Shown: positions 14,652 to 23,741, numbered from the stretch's first letter. The stretch is DNA of 36,926 nt from an uncultured Bacteroidales bacterium (GCA_902775975.1 CACYOC010000046.1:1-36926), one strand, 5' to 3'. Numbers and translations are program-made. Notes: generated from the letters alone by a model not told the origin.

Positions 14652-16172
14652 ATGAAGAAGAATATATTTTTCCTTTTGGCACTCTTGCCTATGCTGATAG
14701 GCTGTAGCCAAGACGATGCCGCGTCTGAAAGTCCTGCTCAGAGCCCGCTGCGCTTCAATATCTACGATGCCAGTACGGTCGGCAATGGTCGCCGTGCAGC
14801 TACCGAAGATCCGACGATGACGACGTTCTTCGAACTGGGCGACAAGGCTGGTCTGTATATCGTCAAGGACGGCAAGGTGGTACATGCGAATGTGCAGCTG
14901 ACGTATAACAATAGTGGCTTCTGGGAGGCTCCGCAGAAGATGGACGCCTCGCAACTTGCCGGTGCCCAGTTCTATGCTTATTATCCCTATACCACTACGG
15001 CTCAGTTTGATGCCTCTTCATCCACCCCGTTCGCCACGATGGTGAAGACCGTCCAACCGGCAAACAACCAGGGCGCGAAGGCTGACTACGAGGCTGCCGA
15101 CATTATGGTGTCTTCAGCATGTTCCGTCGGACAGTATAATGCTGTCAGCTTGCCGTTGAAGCACCAGAAGGCAATGGTGTGCATGGAACTGCCCAACTCA
15201 TCTTACATCTTCGACAACGAAGGTTTGGAGCCTTATGTGCTTGCCAAGGCCGAGAATGCGAAGTTTACGTTAGGCGAGACCGCGGTGACTCCTTACTTTG
15301 ACGAGACATCGCAGTCGTACCGACTCATTATCGAGCCTAACGAGACCCGTAACCTTAAGGTGGTATATGTCAACAACGACCAGACACAGAGCTATGAGGC
15401 TACCAACCTGTCGCAGGTGGCCAGCGGCCAGTATGCCAAGTATGTGATTGACGGTGGTGCCTCGCTGGTCAACATGACGCTGGAGGTTTGTGACTTCTTC
15501 TGCTCTGACGGACGCATCGTCAAGAAGAATGCTACGCCGCTGCCCGACAATGTGGTAGGTGTCGTCTTTAAGATCGGAACGACGGAGGCTATCCGTAATG
15601 CCAACAGCTGCTGGAGTCACGCCGTGGTGCTGGCCGTTAAGGAGAATACAAAGGCCAAGTGGGGTAATGACGCTTCCCCCACATCGGCACAGAATGCCGC
15701 AGGCTGGCGCTACTGGTATAAGGACTACGGGCTGGCTGACCAGAATGGCGTGACGGACAAGTCGAAGCTGGACGAAAGCATCATGGCCGAGGAGGGCTTC
15801 GAGACGACGAAGGCATGGCGCGCCGTGCCCGAACCGCTGACAATCGGTGGTGAGACGCTCGACTATACCACCGGGATGAATGCCACGATGAACAGCTGGA
15901 TAGAGGCCTATCCGCTACCGTCCGTGACTTCCGACTGGTACATCCCCTCGCTGGTCGACTGGCGTAACATTGAGGCTCAGCTCAGCGTCGTCAATGCCCA
16001 GTTGGAGGCTGCCGGTGGCAAGACCCTGTCGAAGGATCCTTATTGGTCGTGCAACGTCCGAGGTGCCGGTTCAAACTGGTGCTATCAGATAGGCAAGACA
16101 ACGATTGCCGACCGCTATTATCCTTCAGGATTGAAGGACAGCCGCTTGTTCCACTTTATATTCGCTTTCTAA
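14652..16172 (+). CDS. fimbrillin-like lipoprotein 2 with DUF1566-like C-terminal domain
   Basis: The 506-residue protein has a short lipoprotein signal (MKKNIFFLLALLPMLIGC). Residues about 30-280 follow the fimbrillin pattern (FFELGDKAGLYIVKDGKV, QFYAYYPYTTTA, VSLPLKHQKAMVCMEL). Residues about 300-506 look like a DUF1566/Fibrobacter-paralogous-type domain: GVVFKIGT, SHAVVLAVKENTKAKWG, WYIPSLVDWRNIEAQL, PYWSCNVRG and a final FHFIFAF. Such tails are frequent in surface proteins of Bacteroidetes. The gap to the GH28 gene is one base, so it belongs to the operon. It is probably the second surface glycan-binding protein of the locus; the ligand is unknown. Confidence 0.75.
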   Translation: MKKNIFFLLALLPMLIGCSQDDAASESPAQSPLRFNIYDASTVGNGRRAATEDPTMTTFFELGDKAGLYIVKDGKVVHANVQLTYNNSGFWEAPQKMDASQLAGAQFYAYYPYTTTAQFDASSSTPFATMVKTVQPANNQGAKADYEAADIMVSSACSVGQYNAVSLPLKHQKAMVCMELPNSSYIFDNEGLEPYVLAKAENAKFTLGETAVTPYFDETSQSYRLIIEPNETRNLKVVYVNNDQTQSYEATNLSQVASGQYAKYVIDGGASLVNMTLEVCDFFCSDGRIVKKNATPLPDNVVGVVFKIGTTEAIRNANSCWSHAVVLAVKENTKAKWGNDASPTSAQNAAGWRYWYKDYGLADQNGVTDKSKLDESIMAEEGFETTKAWRAVPEPLTIGGETLDYTTGMNATMNSWIEAYPLPSVTSDWYIPSLVDWRNIEAQLSVVNAQLEAAGGKTLSKDPYWSCNVRGAGSNWCYQIGKTTIADRYYPSGLKDSRLFHFIFAF

Positions 16173-16173
16173 T

Positions 16174-17496
16174 ATGAAAAGAATATTTGGTATCGTCTGT
16201 TTAGCACTGGCCGTTCTGACGGCTGGTGCTAAAAAGGTAAAAGAACAACCGCAGCAGTGGCCCGACGGCACGGTGATAGACGGCTGGTTCCAGAACACCC
16301 AGAAGGTGGATGTCAGCACCCTGGGCAAACAGTATGTGCTGACAGACTACGGCGTGATGGCTGGATGGCCTCGGGTGCAGACCAAGGAGATACAGGCTGT
16401 CATCGACCGCTGTGCCCAGGAGGGTGGGGGTGTCATTGTCGTTCCGACGGGCACTTTCCTCAGCGGAGCGCTGTTCTTCCGGCAGGGCACCCATCTGCAT
16501 CTCCAGGAGGGGGCCGTGCTGAAGGGTAGCGACCGCATTATAGACTATCCGCTGCTGCAGACCCGCTTCGAGGGGGAGACGTGCAAGTTCTTCTCGGCGT
16601 TCATCAATGCCGACGGGCTGGATGGATTTACCATCAGCGGAACGGGTACCATTGACGGCAACGGACTGCAGTACTGGCAGGAGTTCTGGATTCGTAGAAG
16701 CTGGAATCCGCAATGTACCAACAAGGATGCCCAGCGCCCCCGACTGACCTATGTGTCGAACTGTAAGAACGTCACCATTCAGGATGTACACCTCATCAAC
16801 TCGGCGGTATGGACGAACCATGTTTACAGGAGTGACCATGTGCGCTACCTTGACTGTTACATCTATGCGCCGACGGAAAATATCTGGCCCGAAAATCCCA
16901 AGCGAGGAGCACCGTCGAGCGATGCCATTGATATTGATGTTTGCCACGACGTGCTCATCGATGGCTGCTTCATGCATGTCAACGACGATGCCGTTGTCAT
17001 CAAGGGTGGCAAAGGTACTTGGGCCGATAAGGATGAAACCAACGGACCTACGGAGCGTGTCATCATTCAGAACTGCCGTTACGGCAAGGTACACGGCTGT
17101 CTGACGCTTGGATCGGAATCGCTGCACGACCGCAACATCATTCTGCGCAATTGTCAGGTTGACCAGGCCAGCCGCGTCTTGTGGCTGAAGATGCGTCCCG
17201 ACACGCCGCAGCATTACGAATATGTATTGGTGGAAGGCATCAAGGGCCATTGCGGCTCATTCCTTTTCATCCATCCCTGGACGCAGTTCTTCAAGCCCGG
17301 CGACCGCAAGGACATGCCGCTCAGCCGTTGCAACAACATCGTGATGCGCAACAACCAGGTTGAGGCTAAGACCATGTTCGACGTGAAGACAAGTGATAAG
17401 TATGAACTGATAGACTTCACCGTCGATGGCTCTCCCATTGACTTCTCCCGGTTCTCGAAGGCTACCAAGGAAACAGCACCGAAGGTTTATCTATGA
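16174..17496 (+). CDS. GH28 family glycoside hydrolase (pectin-type, altered active-site motif)
   Basis: The 440-residue protein has a signal peptide (MKRIFGIVCLALAVLTAGA) and a right-handed beta-helix with the GH28 landmarks in order: SSDAIDID with Asp250 (usually NTD), VNDDAV with Asp271-Asp272, VHGCLTLGSE with His307 (usually GHG), and LWLKM with Lys339 (usually RIK). The catalytic acids, the His and the Lys are kept, but the Arg of the RIK triad is replaced by Trp337. GH28 enzymes cut galacturonan or rhamnogalacturonan, and some remove terminal rhamnose. The overlapping rhamnose mutarotase gene suggests that rhamnose is released, so a rhamnogalacturonan rhamnohydrolase-like activity is a reasonable guess. 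It has no lipobox and is probably periplasmic. Confidence 0.85.
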   Translation: MKRIFGIVCLALAVLTAGAKKVKEQPQQWPDGTVIDGWFQNTQKVDVSTLGKQYVLTDYGVMAGWPRVQTKEIQAVIDRCAQEGGGVIVVPTGTFLSGALFFRQGTHLHLQEGAVLKGSDRIIDYPLLQTRFEGETCKFFSAFINADGLDGFTISGTGTIDGNGLQYWQEFWIRRSWNPQCTNKDAQRPRLTYVSNCKNVTIQDVHLINSAVWTNHVYRSDHVRYLDCYIYAPTENIWPENPKRGAPSSDAIDIDVCHDVLIDGCFMHVNDDAVVIKGGKGTWADKDETNGPTERVIIQNCRYGKVHGCLTLGSESLHDRNIILRNCQVDQASRVLWLKMRPDTPQHYEYVLVEGIKGHCGSFLFIHPWTQFFKPGDRKDMPLSRCNNIVMRNNQVEAKTMFDVKTSDKYELIDFTVDGSPIDFSRFSKATKETAPKVYL

Positions 17497-17810
17497 CCCG
17501 TTTCGCTTTTAAGATGCAGCTCAAGTCGGGCTGCGAGGAAGAATACCAACGTCGCCATCGGGCTATCTGGCCCGAGCTGGTGCAGATGATTAAGCGCCAA
17601 GGTGTCTCTAACTACAGTATCTATTGGGATCGAGACACCAATATTCTCTTTGGCTATCAAGAGTGTGCCGGTGAATCCAGCTCGCAAGATACTACAGACA
17701 TCGACCCCGTCACCCAACGTTGGTGGGACATGATGGCTGACATCATGGAGACCAATGCCGACCACTCGCCGGTCACCATAACCCTAAAAGAAGTGTTCCA
17801 TCTCGATTGA
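17493..17810 (+). CDS. rhaM: L-rhamnose mutarotase
   Basis: The 105-residue cytoplasmic protein matches the RhaM (DUF718) family: F.MQLKSGCEEEYQRRHRAIWPEL at the start with the key His, YSIYWDRDTNILFGYQE, DPVTQRWWDMMADIMETN and a final VFHLD. The enzyme interconverts the alpha and beta forms of L-rhamnose before isomerisation. Its ATG overlaps the GH28 stop by four bases (ATGA), so the two are translationally coupled. No rhamnose isomerase, kinase or aldolase is in the window, so the rest of the pathway must be elsewhere. The 3' end of the coding sequence forms half of the terminator palindrome at 17782-17831. Confidence 0.92.
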   Translation: MTRFAFKMQLKSGCEEEYQRRHRAIWPELVQMIKRQGVSNYSIYWDRDTNILFGYQECAGESSSQDTTDIDPVTQRWWDMMADIMETNADHSPVTITLKEVFHLD

Positions 17811-17831
17811 GGTGGAACACTTCTTTTAGGG
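17782..17831. terminator. bidirectional terminator between rhaM and the hybrid regulator gene
   Basis: CCCTAAAAGAAGTGTTCCA (17782-17800) is exactly complementary to the last 19 bases of the element, and four more pairs (one G-T) close around the loop GATT, giving a 23-bp stem. It covers the last codons of rhaM and stops two bases before the stop codon of the convergent gene at 17834, so it serves both. Confidence 0.85.
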
Positions 17832-17833
17832 TG

Positions 17834-20800
17834 TTATTCTTTTGCTCCCTGTTCTTCCGCCGTATCCTTCTCTGAAGACATCTTGCCCTTGCGGAACTGG
17901 CTGGCGGTGACACCGAAATACTCCTTGAAACAACGGCTGAAGTAGTTGGGGTCGTCGAAGCCTGTCTGGTAGGCTACCTCGGAGATGCTGAACGTGGGGT
18001 CTTTCAGCAGTTCAGCAGCACGAGTGAAGCGCATCTTGCGGATGTATTCGTGGGGCGGCATGCCAGTTACCTGCTTGACTTTCTTGAAGAATGTGGTGCG
18101 GCCCATCTTCATGCTGTTGGCAAAGTCGATGGCCTGCATGTTGGAGTCTTGCAAGTGATTATATACCCAGCTCTCGAAACGCTCGAGGAACTTCTTGTCA
18201 GCATCCTCGACAATGATGTCGGCAAGTGGTGTGCTGCCCACCACTTCCTTGGCGTACTTCACCTTCAGACGGTCGCGCTGGCCTATCAGCGTACTGCACT
18301 TGGCCACCAGTACCTTGGCATTGAAGGGCTTGAAGAGGTAGTCGTCGGCACCGTACTCTGTGCCGCGCACCTGTTTCTCCTCGTCGCTGATGGCGGTGAG
18401 CAGGATAATAGGCAGGTCGCTGAGCTCTTGGTCCTGACGTATCTTCTTGGTCAGTTCGAAGCCGTTCATGCCAGGCATGCGGACGTCGCTGATGAGCAGG
18501 TCAGGACGGTTGGCCTGAATGCGCTTCAGTGCCTCCTCGCCATCGGAGGCGGTACTAACCACAAAATAACGGCCCAGTTCGGTGGAAATGAAGCTGCGCA
18601 TGTCATCGTCATCATCAACAACGAGCACGCGGCGGTCGTTGAGCGGAGGAGTGCTGAGTTCCTTATAAGTAATGGATGGTGAGGACTGGGTATTGGCCGG
18701 CTGTGCGTTGAGAAGTTCGTTGTTGTCGGCTACGAGGAAGTCGTCAACGTTATAGACACCTTTGTCGGTGGGCAACGCGATGGTGAAGATGCTGCCGCCC
18801 CCTTCATTCTCACGGAAGCTGATGACGCCATGATGGACGCGCACTAGTTCGCTGACCATGTGAAGACCGATACCTATACTCTCGCGACTGAAGGCACTCT
18901 GGTCGAAACGTGTAAAAAGGCTCGACTGCTTGTCCTTGGCGATGCCGATACCTGTGTCGATGACGGAGAACTCGAGATGCTGGCCGTCATCGCTCAGTTT
19001 CACATTCATGGTGATGTCACGCTTGTGTGGTGTGTATTTGAAAGCATTCGACAGCAGGTTGTAGGCCATCTTGTCTACATAGTTGCGGTCAACGAATAGA
19101 TGATATTCACGTGCAAAGGTGGTGAACTGGTAGCTGATACGGTGGTTCTCAGCGGTCTCTTTGAATGTGAGGAAGATGCTGCGCAGGAAGTCGACAATGT
19201 CGGTGTCTTCTAACTGTAGCTTCAACTTCTGGTTCTGTATCTTGCGGAACTCCAGCAGTTCGTTGACCAGTCGCAGCAGTCGGTCGGTGCTCTTCTGCAT
19301 GGAACTGATGGGTTGGCGCAGAGTTCCAGGAATGTCGCCCTGTTGGACCATACGGTCCATGGCACCGCGGATAATGGTCAGCGGGGTGCGAAACTCGTGA
19401 GAGATATTGGTAAAGAAACGCAGCTTGAATTCTGTGAGTTGATTTTCAACCTTGATCTTGTTGCGCAGCTCCTGGGTATGGAGCCACTGACGCCAGATAG
19501 CCCAGCTAATAGCACCAAGGAAGAATATGTAGAAGAGCCATGCCCACCATGTGTTCCACCAAGGCTGGCGGACGACGATGCTGAGGGTGATTTGCTGGTC
19601 GTTGGGCATTCCATATATATTATAGGAACGCACGTGAAGCTTATAGTCTCCAGGTCGGAGATTCTTGTAGGAAGCAAAGTTCAGGGCCGAAGGCTCGCTC
19701 CAGGATTTGTCATAACCCTCCAGCATGTAGGAGTATTTGACCAGACGGGTGCTGATGTACTCGAAGGATGAGAAATAGAATGTCAGCGAGTTCTGGTCGT
19801 GGTCAAGCTTCAGTTCTTGCAGCTGGTTGACGGCCTGTTGCGTGGGAGCCTCGTCGCCCATGCTGCGCAGGGCGACACCGTTGATGTGAATATCGGTGAG
19901 GGTCAGTGGGTAGGTGGACGGACGGGGCTTGATGTTCTTAGGATTGAACACCTGCATGCCGTAGAGGGTACCCCAAGCCAACCGACCATCGGGCAGACGG
20001 GCGACGCAGCCCTCAGTGTACATCATGCCTTGAGGCTTGGGAGAGAGAAAGTAGACGTTGAAGCGCTGCTCTTGCTCATTGAAATGGGCCAGACCATAAC
20101 TGGTGCCGACCCAGAGGCTTCCGTCCTGATCTTCGATGATGGATTCGATGGTGTTGTTGGGCAATCCGTCATTGGTGTTGTAGCGTTGCAGTAAATGCCC
20201 CTGTTCGTCGAAACAGGCAAGTCCGTAACCAGTAGTGCCAGCCCAGATGCGATGATGGGAATCCTCGTAGAGACAGTGGACTTCGTCGGAGTTGGCATCG
20301 TTGCCACTGACGTTGATATACTGATAGGCCGTATCGTTCTTGATGAGTTGGTCGGGCAGGAAGCGGTAGACGCCTCGGTTGCTGCACAGCCAGATATAGC
20401 CTCGGCGGTCCTGTATCATGCTGCGGGGCTGGGCAATGGTGTGCTGTCCCATGAAGAAAGTGCGACGCAGGTTCGCTGAACCCTCCTTGTCGGTGGTGAC
20501 CAGTTCTATGCCGCCATCGAAGATGCTAATCCATACACGTCCCTTGCTGTCGCAAAGGATGTCGCTGATCTTTCCCTTGACGGCAGGTATGACGGGTTTG
20601 CCGTTGATGAAGACACCGCGGTTGCGGGTACCGGCCCAGAGCCGGCCCTGATGGTCGGTGGATATGGCAACAACATCATCGTTGTAGGGATTCTCCTTGG
20701 TGGCATTCTCCAATCGGTTGTCAGTCACCCACAAGGCATTCTGGCGATTGCCCACGAAAATCTTGTCGCCGGCAGGCTGGATGAGTCGAACGGTATTGCT

Positions 20801-22078
20801 ATGGCCTAAGTCGCTTGGCGTGGTGAAGTAGCGGATGTCTATCTGCTGCCGCTGCTCGACCAGATAGCACACACCGAAGTTCTCCTGACATATCCAAAGA
20901 CGGCCACTATGGTCTTCAAAGATGTTCTGCAGGTAGTCGGTGGCTATAAGACTGACCGGCTGGTCATTCTGAGTAAGGTGCTGCATGCTGCTGGTCTTAG
21001 TGTCATAGACAAAGAGACCATTGCCGTAGGTGCTAATCCAGATGCGGTCGTTGCAGTCATAGACAAACCGGAAGCGGCCACCGGCATTTTGCAGCGTCAA
21101 CTCCTTATTATATATATGAGAAAGCTGATAGGTCTTCTTCGGCGTAATGTACCAAACCTGATTGCCTTCGTGGTCGAAGACGGCTTTGTTGCCTCGGTTG
21201 TCGACCACTACCTGAGCATCGTTCACATGGATTTTGGGATGGGGCATCAGGGTGCGACGGCTGATGTCGTAGCAGTAAGTTGTACCCTCGGTGCAGAGAA
21301 TCAATTGGTTGTTCTCCAAAGCTACGCGCTTGACCTTATGGGGTAGGGGGGTGGCAGGACTGAAGACACCCATACTGCCACTGGGATGAGTGCGGTAGAT
21401 ATCTCCAATCTCGGAAACGAAGCAAATGCTGCCGTCGGGCATCTGTTGGGCACAAACAATAGCTTTCTGACGAATGGCAACATGTGTCTTGCCTTGCAGG
21501 ATGCGTACCAGTCCTTGATCGGTACCTACCCAGGCGCGGCCATTGACTTCCTGTGATACGAAGTTGACGTGGTTGGTGGGGAGCTTGTTGTCCTGTTGCT
21601 GGTAAATGGTTGTGTGGAATACACCGTCCTGCTGTGTGACGTGACAGCAGCCATGCTGTGTGTCGTATAACCACAGGTTATGCTCGTCAATGATGACAGT
21701 GCGCTGGTACGGCCCGTTGCTTGCTCCCTGTCCGTTCCAATCAACGAAAGTCTCCTGCTCTGTATCGTAGCAGCTGTACAGATCACCGCGTAGTCGAATC
21801 CACAGATAGCGGTCGCCCCAGCGGCTGATGGTCAGCACGGCCTCGTTGGGGAGCAGGTCTGGCTGCTGGTGCGTCTGTATTTTTTTGTATTGATAACCGT
21901 CGTAGCGGTAAAGACCACTGCCTGTTCCCATCCAGATAAAACCGCGCTTGTCCTGGGTGACGCAGCGTATCTGGTAGGAGTTCATCACGTTGTCGATAGG
22001 CAACTGAAAGGATATAAATTGGGCATTAGCATACAGCATGACAGCCCAAAATAACAATGTTGTTAGCTTTCGTCTCAT
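17834..22078 (-). CDS. hybrid two-component system regulator (sensor kinase, receiver and AraC domains)
   Basis: The 1414-residue protein has a signal peptide (MRRKLTTLLFWAVMLYANA) and a periplasmic double beta-propeller of Reg_prop repeats such as DKRGFIWMGTGSGLYRYDG and DQDGSLWVGTSYGLAHF. A Y_Y_Y domain (near 765-830) and one membrane helix (WWAWLFYIFFLGAISWAIW, about 845-863) follow. The cytoplasmic part has HisKA with NISHEFRTPL (phospho-His near 891), an HATPase with NLLSNAFKY and DTGIGIA, a receiver with VLVVDDDDD near 1149 and phospho-Asp in LLISDVRMPG near 1197, and an AraC helix-turn-helix (about 1310-1400). Such proteins sense oligosaccharides in the periplasm and activate the adjacent SusC/D locus. 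All catalytic motifs look intact. It is convergent with the locus-1 operon, which it most likely controls. Confidence 0.95.
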   Translation of the reverse strand: MRRKLTTLLFWAVMLYANAQFISFQLPIDNVMNSYQIRCVTQDKRGFIWMGTGSGLYRYDGYQYKKIQTHQQPDLLPNEAVLTISRWGDRYLWIRLRGDLYSCYDTEQETFVDWNGQGASNGPYQRTVIIDEHNLWLYDTQHGCCHVTQQDGVFHTTIYQQQDNKLPTNHVNFVSQEVNGRAWVGTDQGLVRILQGKTHVAIRQKAIVCAQQMPDGSICFVSEIGDIYRTHPSGSMGVFSPATPLPHKVKRVALENNQLILCTEGTTYCYDISRRTLMPHPKIHVNDAQVVVDNRGNKAVFDHEGNQVWYITPKKTYQLSHIYNKELTLQNAGGRFRFVYDCNDRIWISTYGNGLFVYDTKTSSMQHLTQNDQPVSLIATDYLQNIFEDHSGRLWICQENFGVCYLVEQRQQIDIRYFTTPSDLGHSNTVRLIQPAGDKIFVGNRQNALWVTDNRLENATKENPYNDDVVAISTDHQGRLWAGTRNRGVFINGKPVIPAVKGKISDILCDSKGRVWISIFDGGIELVTTDKEGSANLRRTFFMGQHTIAQPRSMIQDRRGYIWLCSNRGVYRFLPDQLIKNDTAYQYINVSGNDANSDEVHCLYEDSHHRIWAGTTGYGLACFDEQGHLLQRYNTNDGLPNNTIESIIEDQDGSLWVGTSYGLAHFNEQEQRFNVYFLSPKPQGMMYTEGCVARLPDGRLAWGTLYGMQVFNPKNIKPRPSTYPLTLTDIHINGVALRSMGDEAPTQQAVNQLQELKLDHDQNSLTFYFSSFEYISTRLVKYSYMLEGYDKSWSEPSALNFASYKNLRPGDYKLHVRSYNIYGMPNDQQITLSIVVRQPWWNTWWAWLFYIFFLGAISWAIWRQWLHTQELRNKIKVENQLTEFKLRFFTNISHEFRTPLTIIRGAMDRMVQQGDIPGTLRQPISSMQKSTDRLLRLVNELLEFRKIQNQKLKLQLEDTDIVDFLRSIFLTFKETAENHRISYQFTTFAREYHLFVDRNYVDKMAYNLLSNAFKYTPHKRDITMNVKLSDDGQHLEFSVIDTGIGIAKDKQSSLFTRFDQSAFSRESIGIGLHMVSELVRVHHGVISFRENEGGGSIFTIALPTDKGVYNVDDFLVADNNELLNAQPANTQSSPSITYKELSTPPLNDRRVLVVDDDDDMRSFISTELGRYFVVSTASDGEEALKRIQANRPDLLISDVRMPGMNGFELTKKIRQDQELSDLPIILLTAISDEEKQVRGTEYGADDYLFKPFNAKVLVAKCSTLIGQRDRLKVKYAKEVVGSTPLADIIVEDADKKFLERFESWVYNHLQDSNMQAIDFANSMKMGRTTFFKKVKQVTGMPPHEYIRKMRFTRAAELLKDPTFSISEVAYQTGFDDPNYFSRCFKEYFGVTASQFRKGKMSSEKDTAEEQGAKE

Positions 22079-22102
22079 GGTTAGTCGCCGTTAGTTTCTG
22101 TG

Positions 22103-22133
22103 CAAATGTACGGATAATAATTGATATTTGCAA
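22103..22133 (-). promoter_or_regulatory. promoter of the hybrid regulator gene
   Basis: On the minus strand TTG (22131-22133) and TACATTTG (22103-22110) are separated by 20 bases, 25 bases before the regulator start at 22078. Confidence 0.55.
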
Positions 22134-22179
22134 GCAAAGCGGCAAAAAAGTTGAATAAAAGTAAAGTTAATGGTACTAA

Positions 22180-22215
22180 TGTACATTTGTACAGAGGTAA
22201 AAGTCTGTACCTTTG
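22180..22215 (+). promoter_or_regulatory. plus-strand promoter with TGTACA-TT-TGTACA symmetry
   Basis: TTTG (22186-22189) and TACCTTTG (22208-22215) are separated by 18 bases. The -33 element sits inside TGTACATTTGTACA (22180-22193), two TGTACA palindromes two bases apart, which could be an operator. If used, it gives the gene at 22557 a leader of about 335 bases. Confidence 0.45.
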
Positions 22216-22556
22216 CCAACAGAAAATACAGCGGTATCCTATGAATTCATACGTGAGTATAAAATAGTAAATAGTTTTTTTGTTAGTAAATAAGGGCTAT
22301 TTGAGTAAATGATTAGTTTTAGTTAGTAAATTAGTACAATGAGTATTAGTAAGTAGTTGAAATAGGTGTTGGTTTTTAAGGTAAATAAGATGTTGGAAGA
22401 TAACGGTTAAAGATGTGGCGTTGAACGGAAATGCAGGGATGCGAATATAAATAAAGACACGAGTCAGTAAAATTTTGCACCTTTGCAGTCGAGAAAGAAA
22501 ATGAAAACAAACAACGATTATATAAACAACATTTAGCAACTTAAAAAAGAACAAGT
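22216..22556 (+). other. AT-rich non-coding leader with TTAGTA-type repeats
   Basis: This stretch has no convincing gene. It holds several copies of TTAGTAAAT-like words (for example near 22283 and 22323) and a 10-bp palindrome ATGAATTCAT at 22241. CACCTTTG at 22478-22485 is one base off a -7 consensus, and a 10-codon open frame starts at 22501. The 12-mer at 22317-22328 is also present at 1709-1720 near the other 'NGKKV' gene. No classical riboswitch was recognised. Confidence 0.4.
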
Positions 22557-23741
22557 ATGAAGAAGTTTTTTACATTTATCGCAATGGCACTCTTCACCAT
22601 GGGTGCAAGTGCAAAGACGACGGTATGGGAGTACGACTATGCCAAGTTGGCTACTGACCATGTAACGTATTCGGACAAGATTGATGTAACCAGAATCACT
22701 GATACAAAGTATCAGGCGTGTGGTACGAATGTCTATCCTTTTACTTGCGGTGAGGTCGTTGCTGCAAGTGATGTGATGATTAGCCGTGGTGATGGTATGC
22801 TGCGTTACAGCGATGTACGCAACCTGGGATTGTTTAACAACAACAAAAACTTTTATGGCATCAAGAACGTCAAGGCTGGAGATGTCATTGAGGTCGCTTA
22901 CAATGGTGGCGGTAATGGTGATGGAACGATGAAGCCTGTTCCAGCCTTAACTGACCTTGACAATGTAACTGTTGGTGCTGAGACAAGTACCTTTACACAC
23001 ACTTTCACTTACAATGAAGGTACGCGCACATTGGATTACACCGTTTATACGCTGACAGTCACTGCTGACGGTATTGCCGGATTTGCTCTGCAGGCCGCTT
23101 ATATCGGAAAGATCACGCTGAAGCGCACTCCCGCTACTTCTGGAAGTTTGATCTGTGATTCTAAAAGTGCTAATGCTACCATTCCTACAGGTGGTACAGA
23201 TTGTAAGTCTGTCAGTTATGGCTCATCGGAGACGGCTACTTTCAGTATAGCTGCTGATGAGGATGCTTTTCGTGCTGCTAATGTGAATTCTGCTAATATG
23301 GCTGCACGTGGGGTGAATATCGATGGAACCGATCATGACCCCATCTATTTCCTCAGTGTTAGCGGAACAACAAGCCACAAGTTCGACATTACCAAGTCTG
23401 ATAATGTGACAAAGGTAACCATGTATGCTCGTAAGAATGATGGTGATGCTACGAAGACAGTGACTATCCGTAAGGACAATGTCGAGGGTGATGTCATCCT
23501 TGTTGCCAATGGCTTTGGCGGCGAGTTGGCAAGTGCCGACGTGACAGATGTTACTACACTTTATGTTCCTGCTGGTTCCTATATCGTATTCAAGGTGGAC
23601 TATAGCATCGGAACTGCTATTCAGGCTGTGAAGACGCAAAAGATGAACGACGGCGTGATGTACAACCTGGCTGGCCAGAAGGTTGGGAAAGACTATAAAG
23701 GCGTTGTTATCGTGAACGGCAAGAAGGTCATGATGAAGTAA
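22557..23741 (+). CDS. secreted protein of unknown function with 'NGKKV' C-terminal tail
   Basis: The 394-residue product has a signal peptide (MKKFFTFIAMALFTMGASA) and a Thr/Gly/Val-rich, probably all-beta body. A segment near 180-215 contains the only two clearly placed cysteines (LICDSKSAN and TDCKSVSYG). The protein ends YNLAGQKVGKDYKGVVIVNGKKVMMK, the same type of terminal strand as the 263-1501 product. It begins WEYDYAKLATD, somewhat like carbohydrate-binding or adhesin domains, but I recognise no family. It lies between the two polysaccharide loci without obvious operon partners. Confidence 0.8.
   Translation: MKKFFTFIAMALFTMGASAKTTVWEYDYAKLATDHVTYSDKIDVTRITDTKYQACGTNVYPFTCGEVVAASDVMISRGDGMLRYSDVRNLGLFNNNKNFYGIKNVKAGDVIEVAYNGGGNGDGTMKPVPALTDLDNVTVGAETSTFTHTFTYNEGTRTLDYTVYTLTVTADGIAGFALQAAYIGKITLKRTPATSGSLICDSKSANATIPTGGTDCKSVSYGSSETATFSIAADEDAFRAANVNSANMAARGVNIDGTDHDPIYFLSVSGTTSHKFDITKSDNVTKVTMYARKNDGDATKTVTIRKDNVEGDVILVANGFGGELASADVTDVTTLYVPAGSYIVFKVDYSIGTAIQAVKTQKMNDGVMYNLAGQKVGKDYKGVVIVNGKKVMMK

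Noticed and set aside
22501-22536. 10-codon upstream frame before the 22557 gene
   Set aside because: Too short and without recognisable leader-peptide features such as a run of one amino acid.
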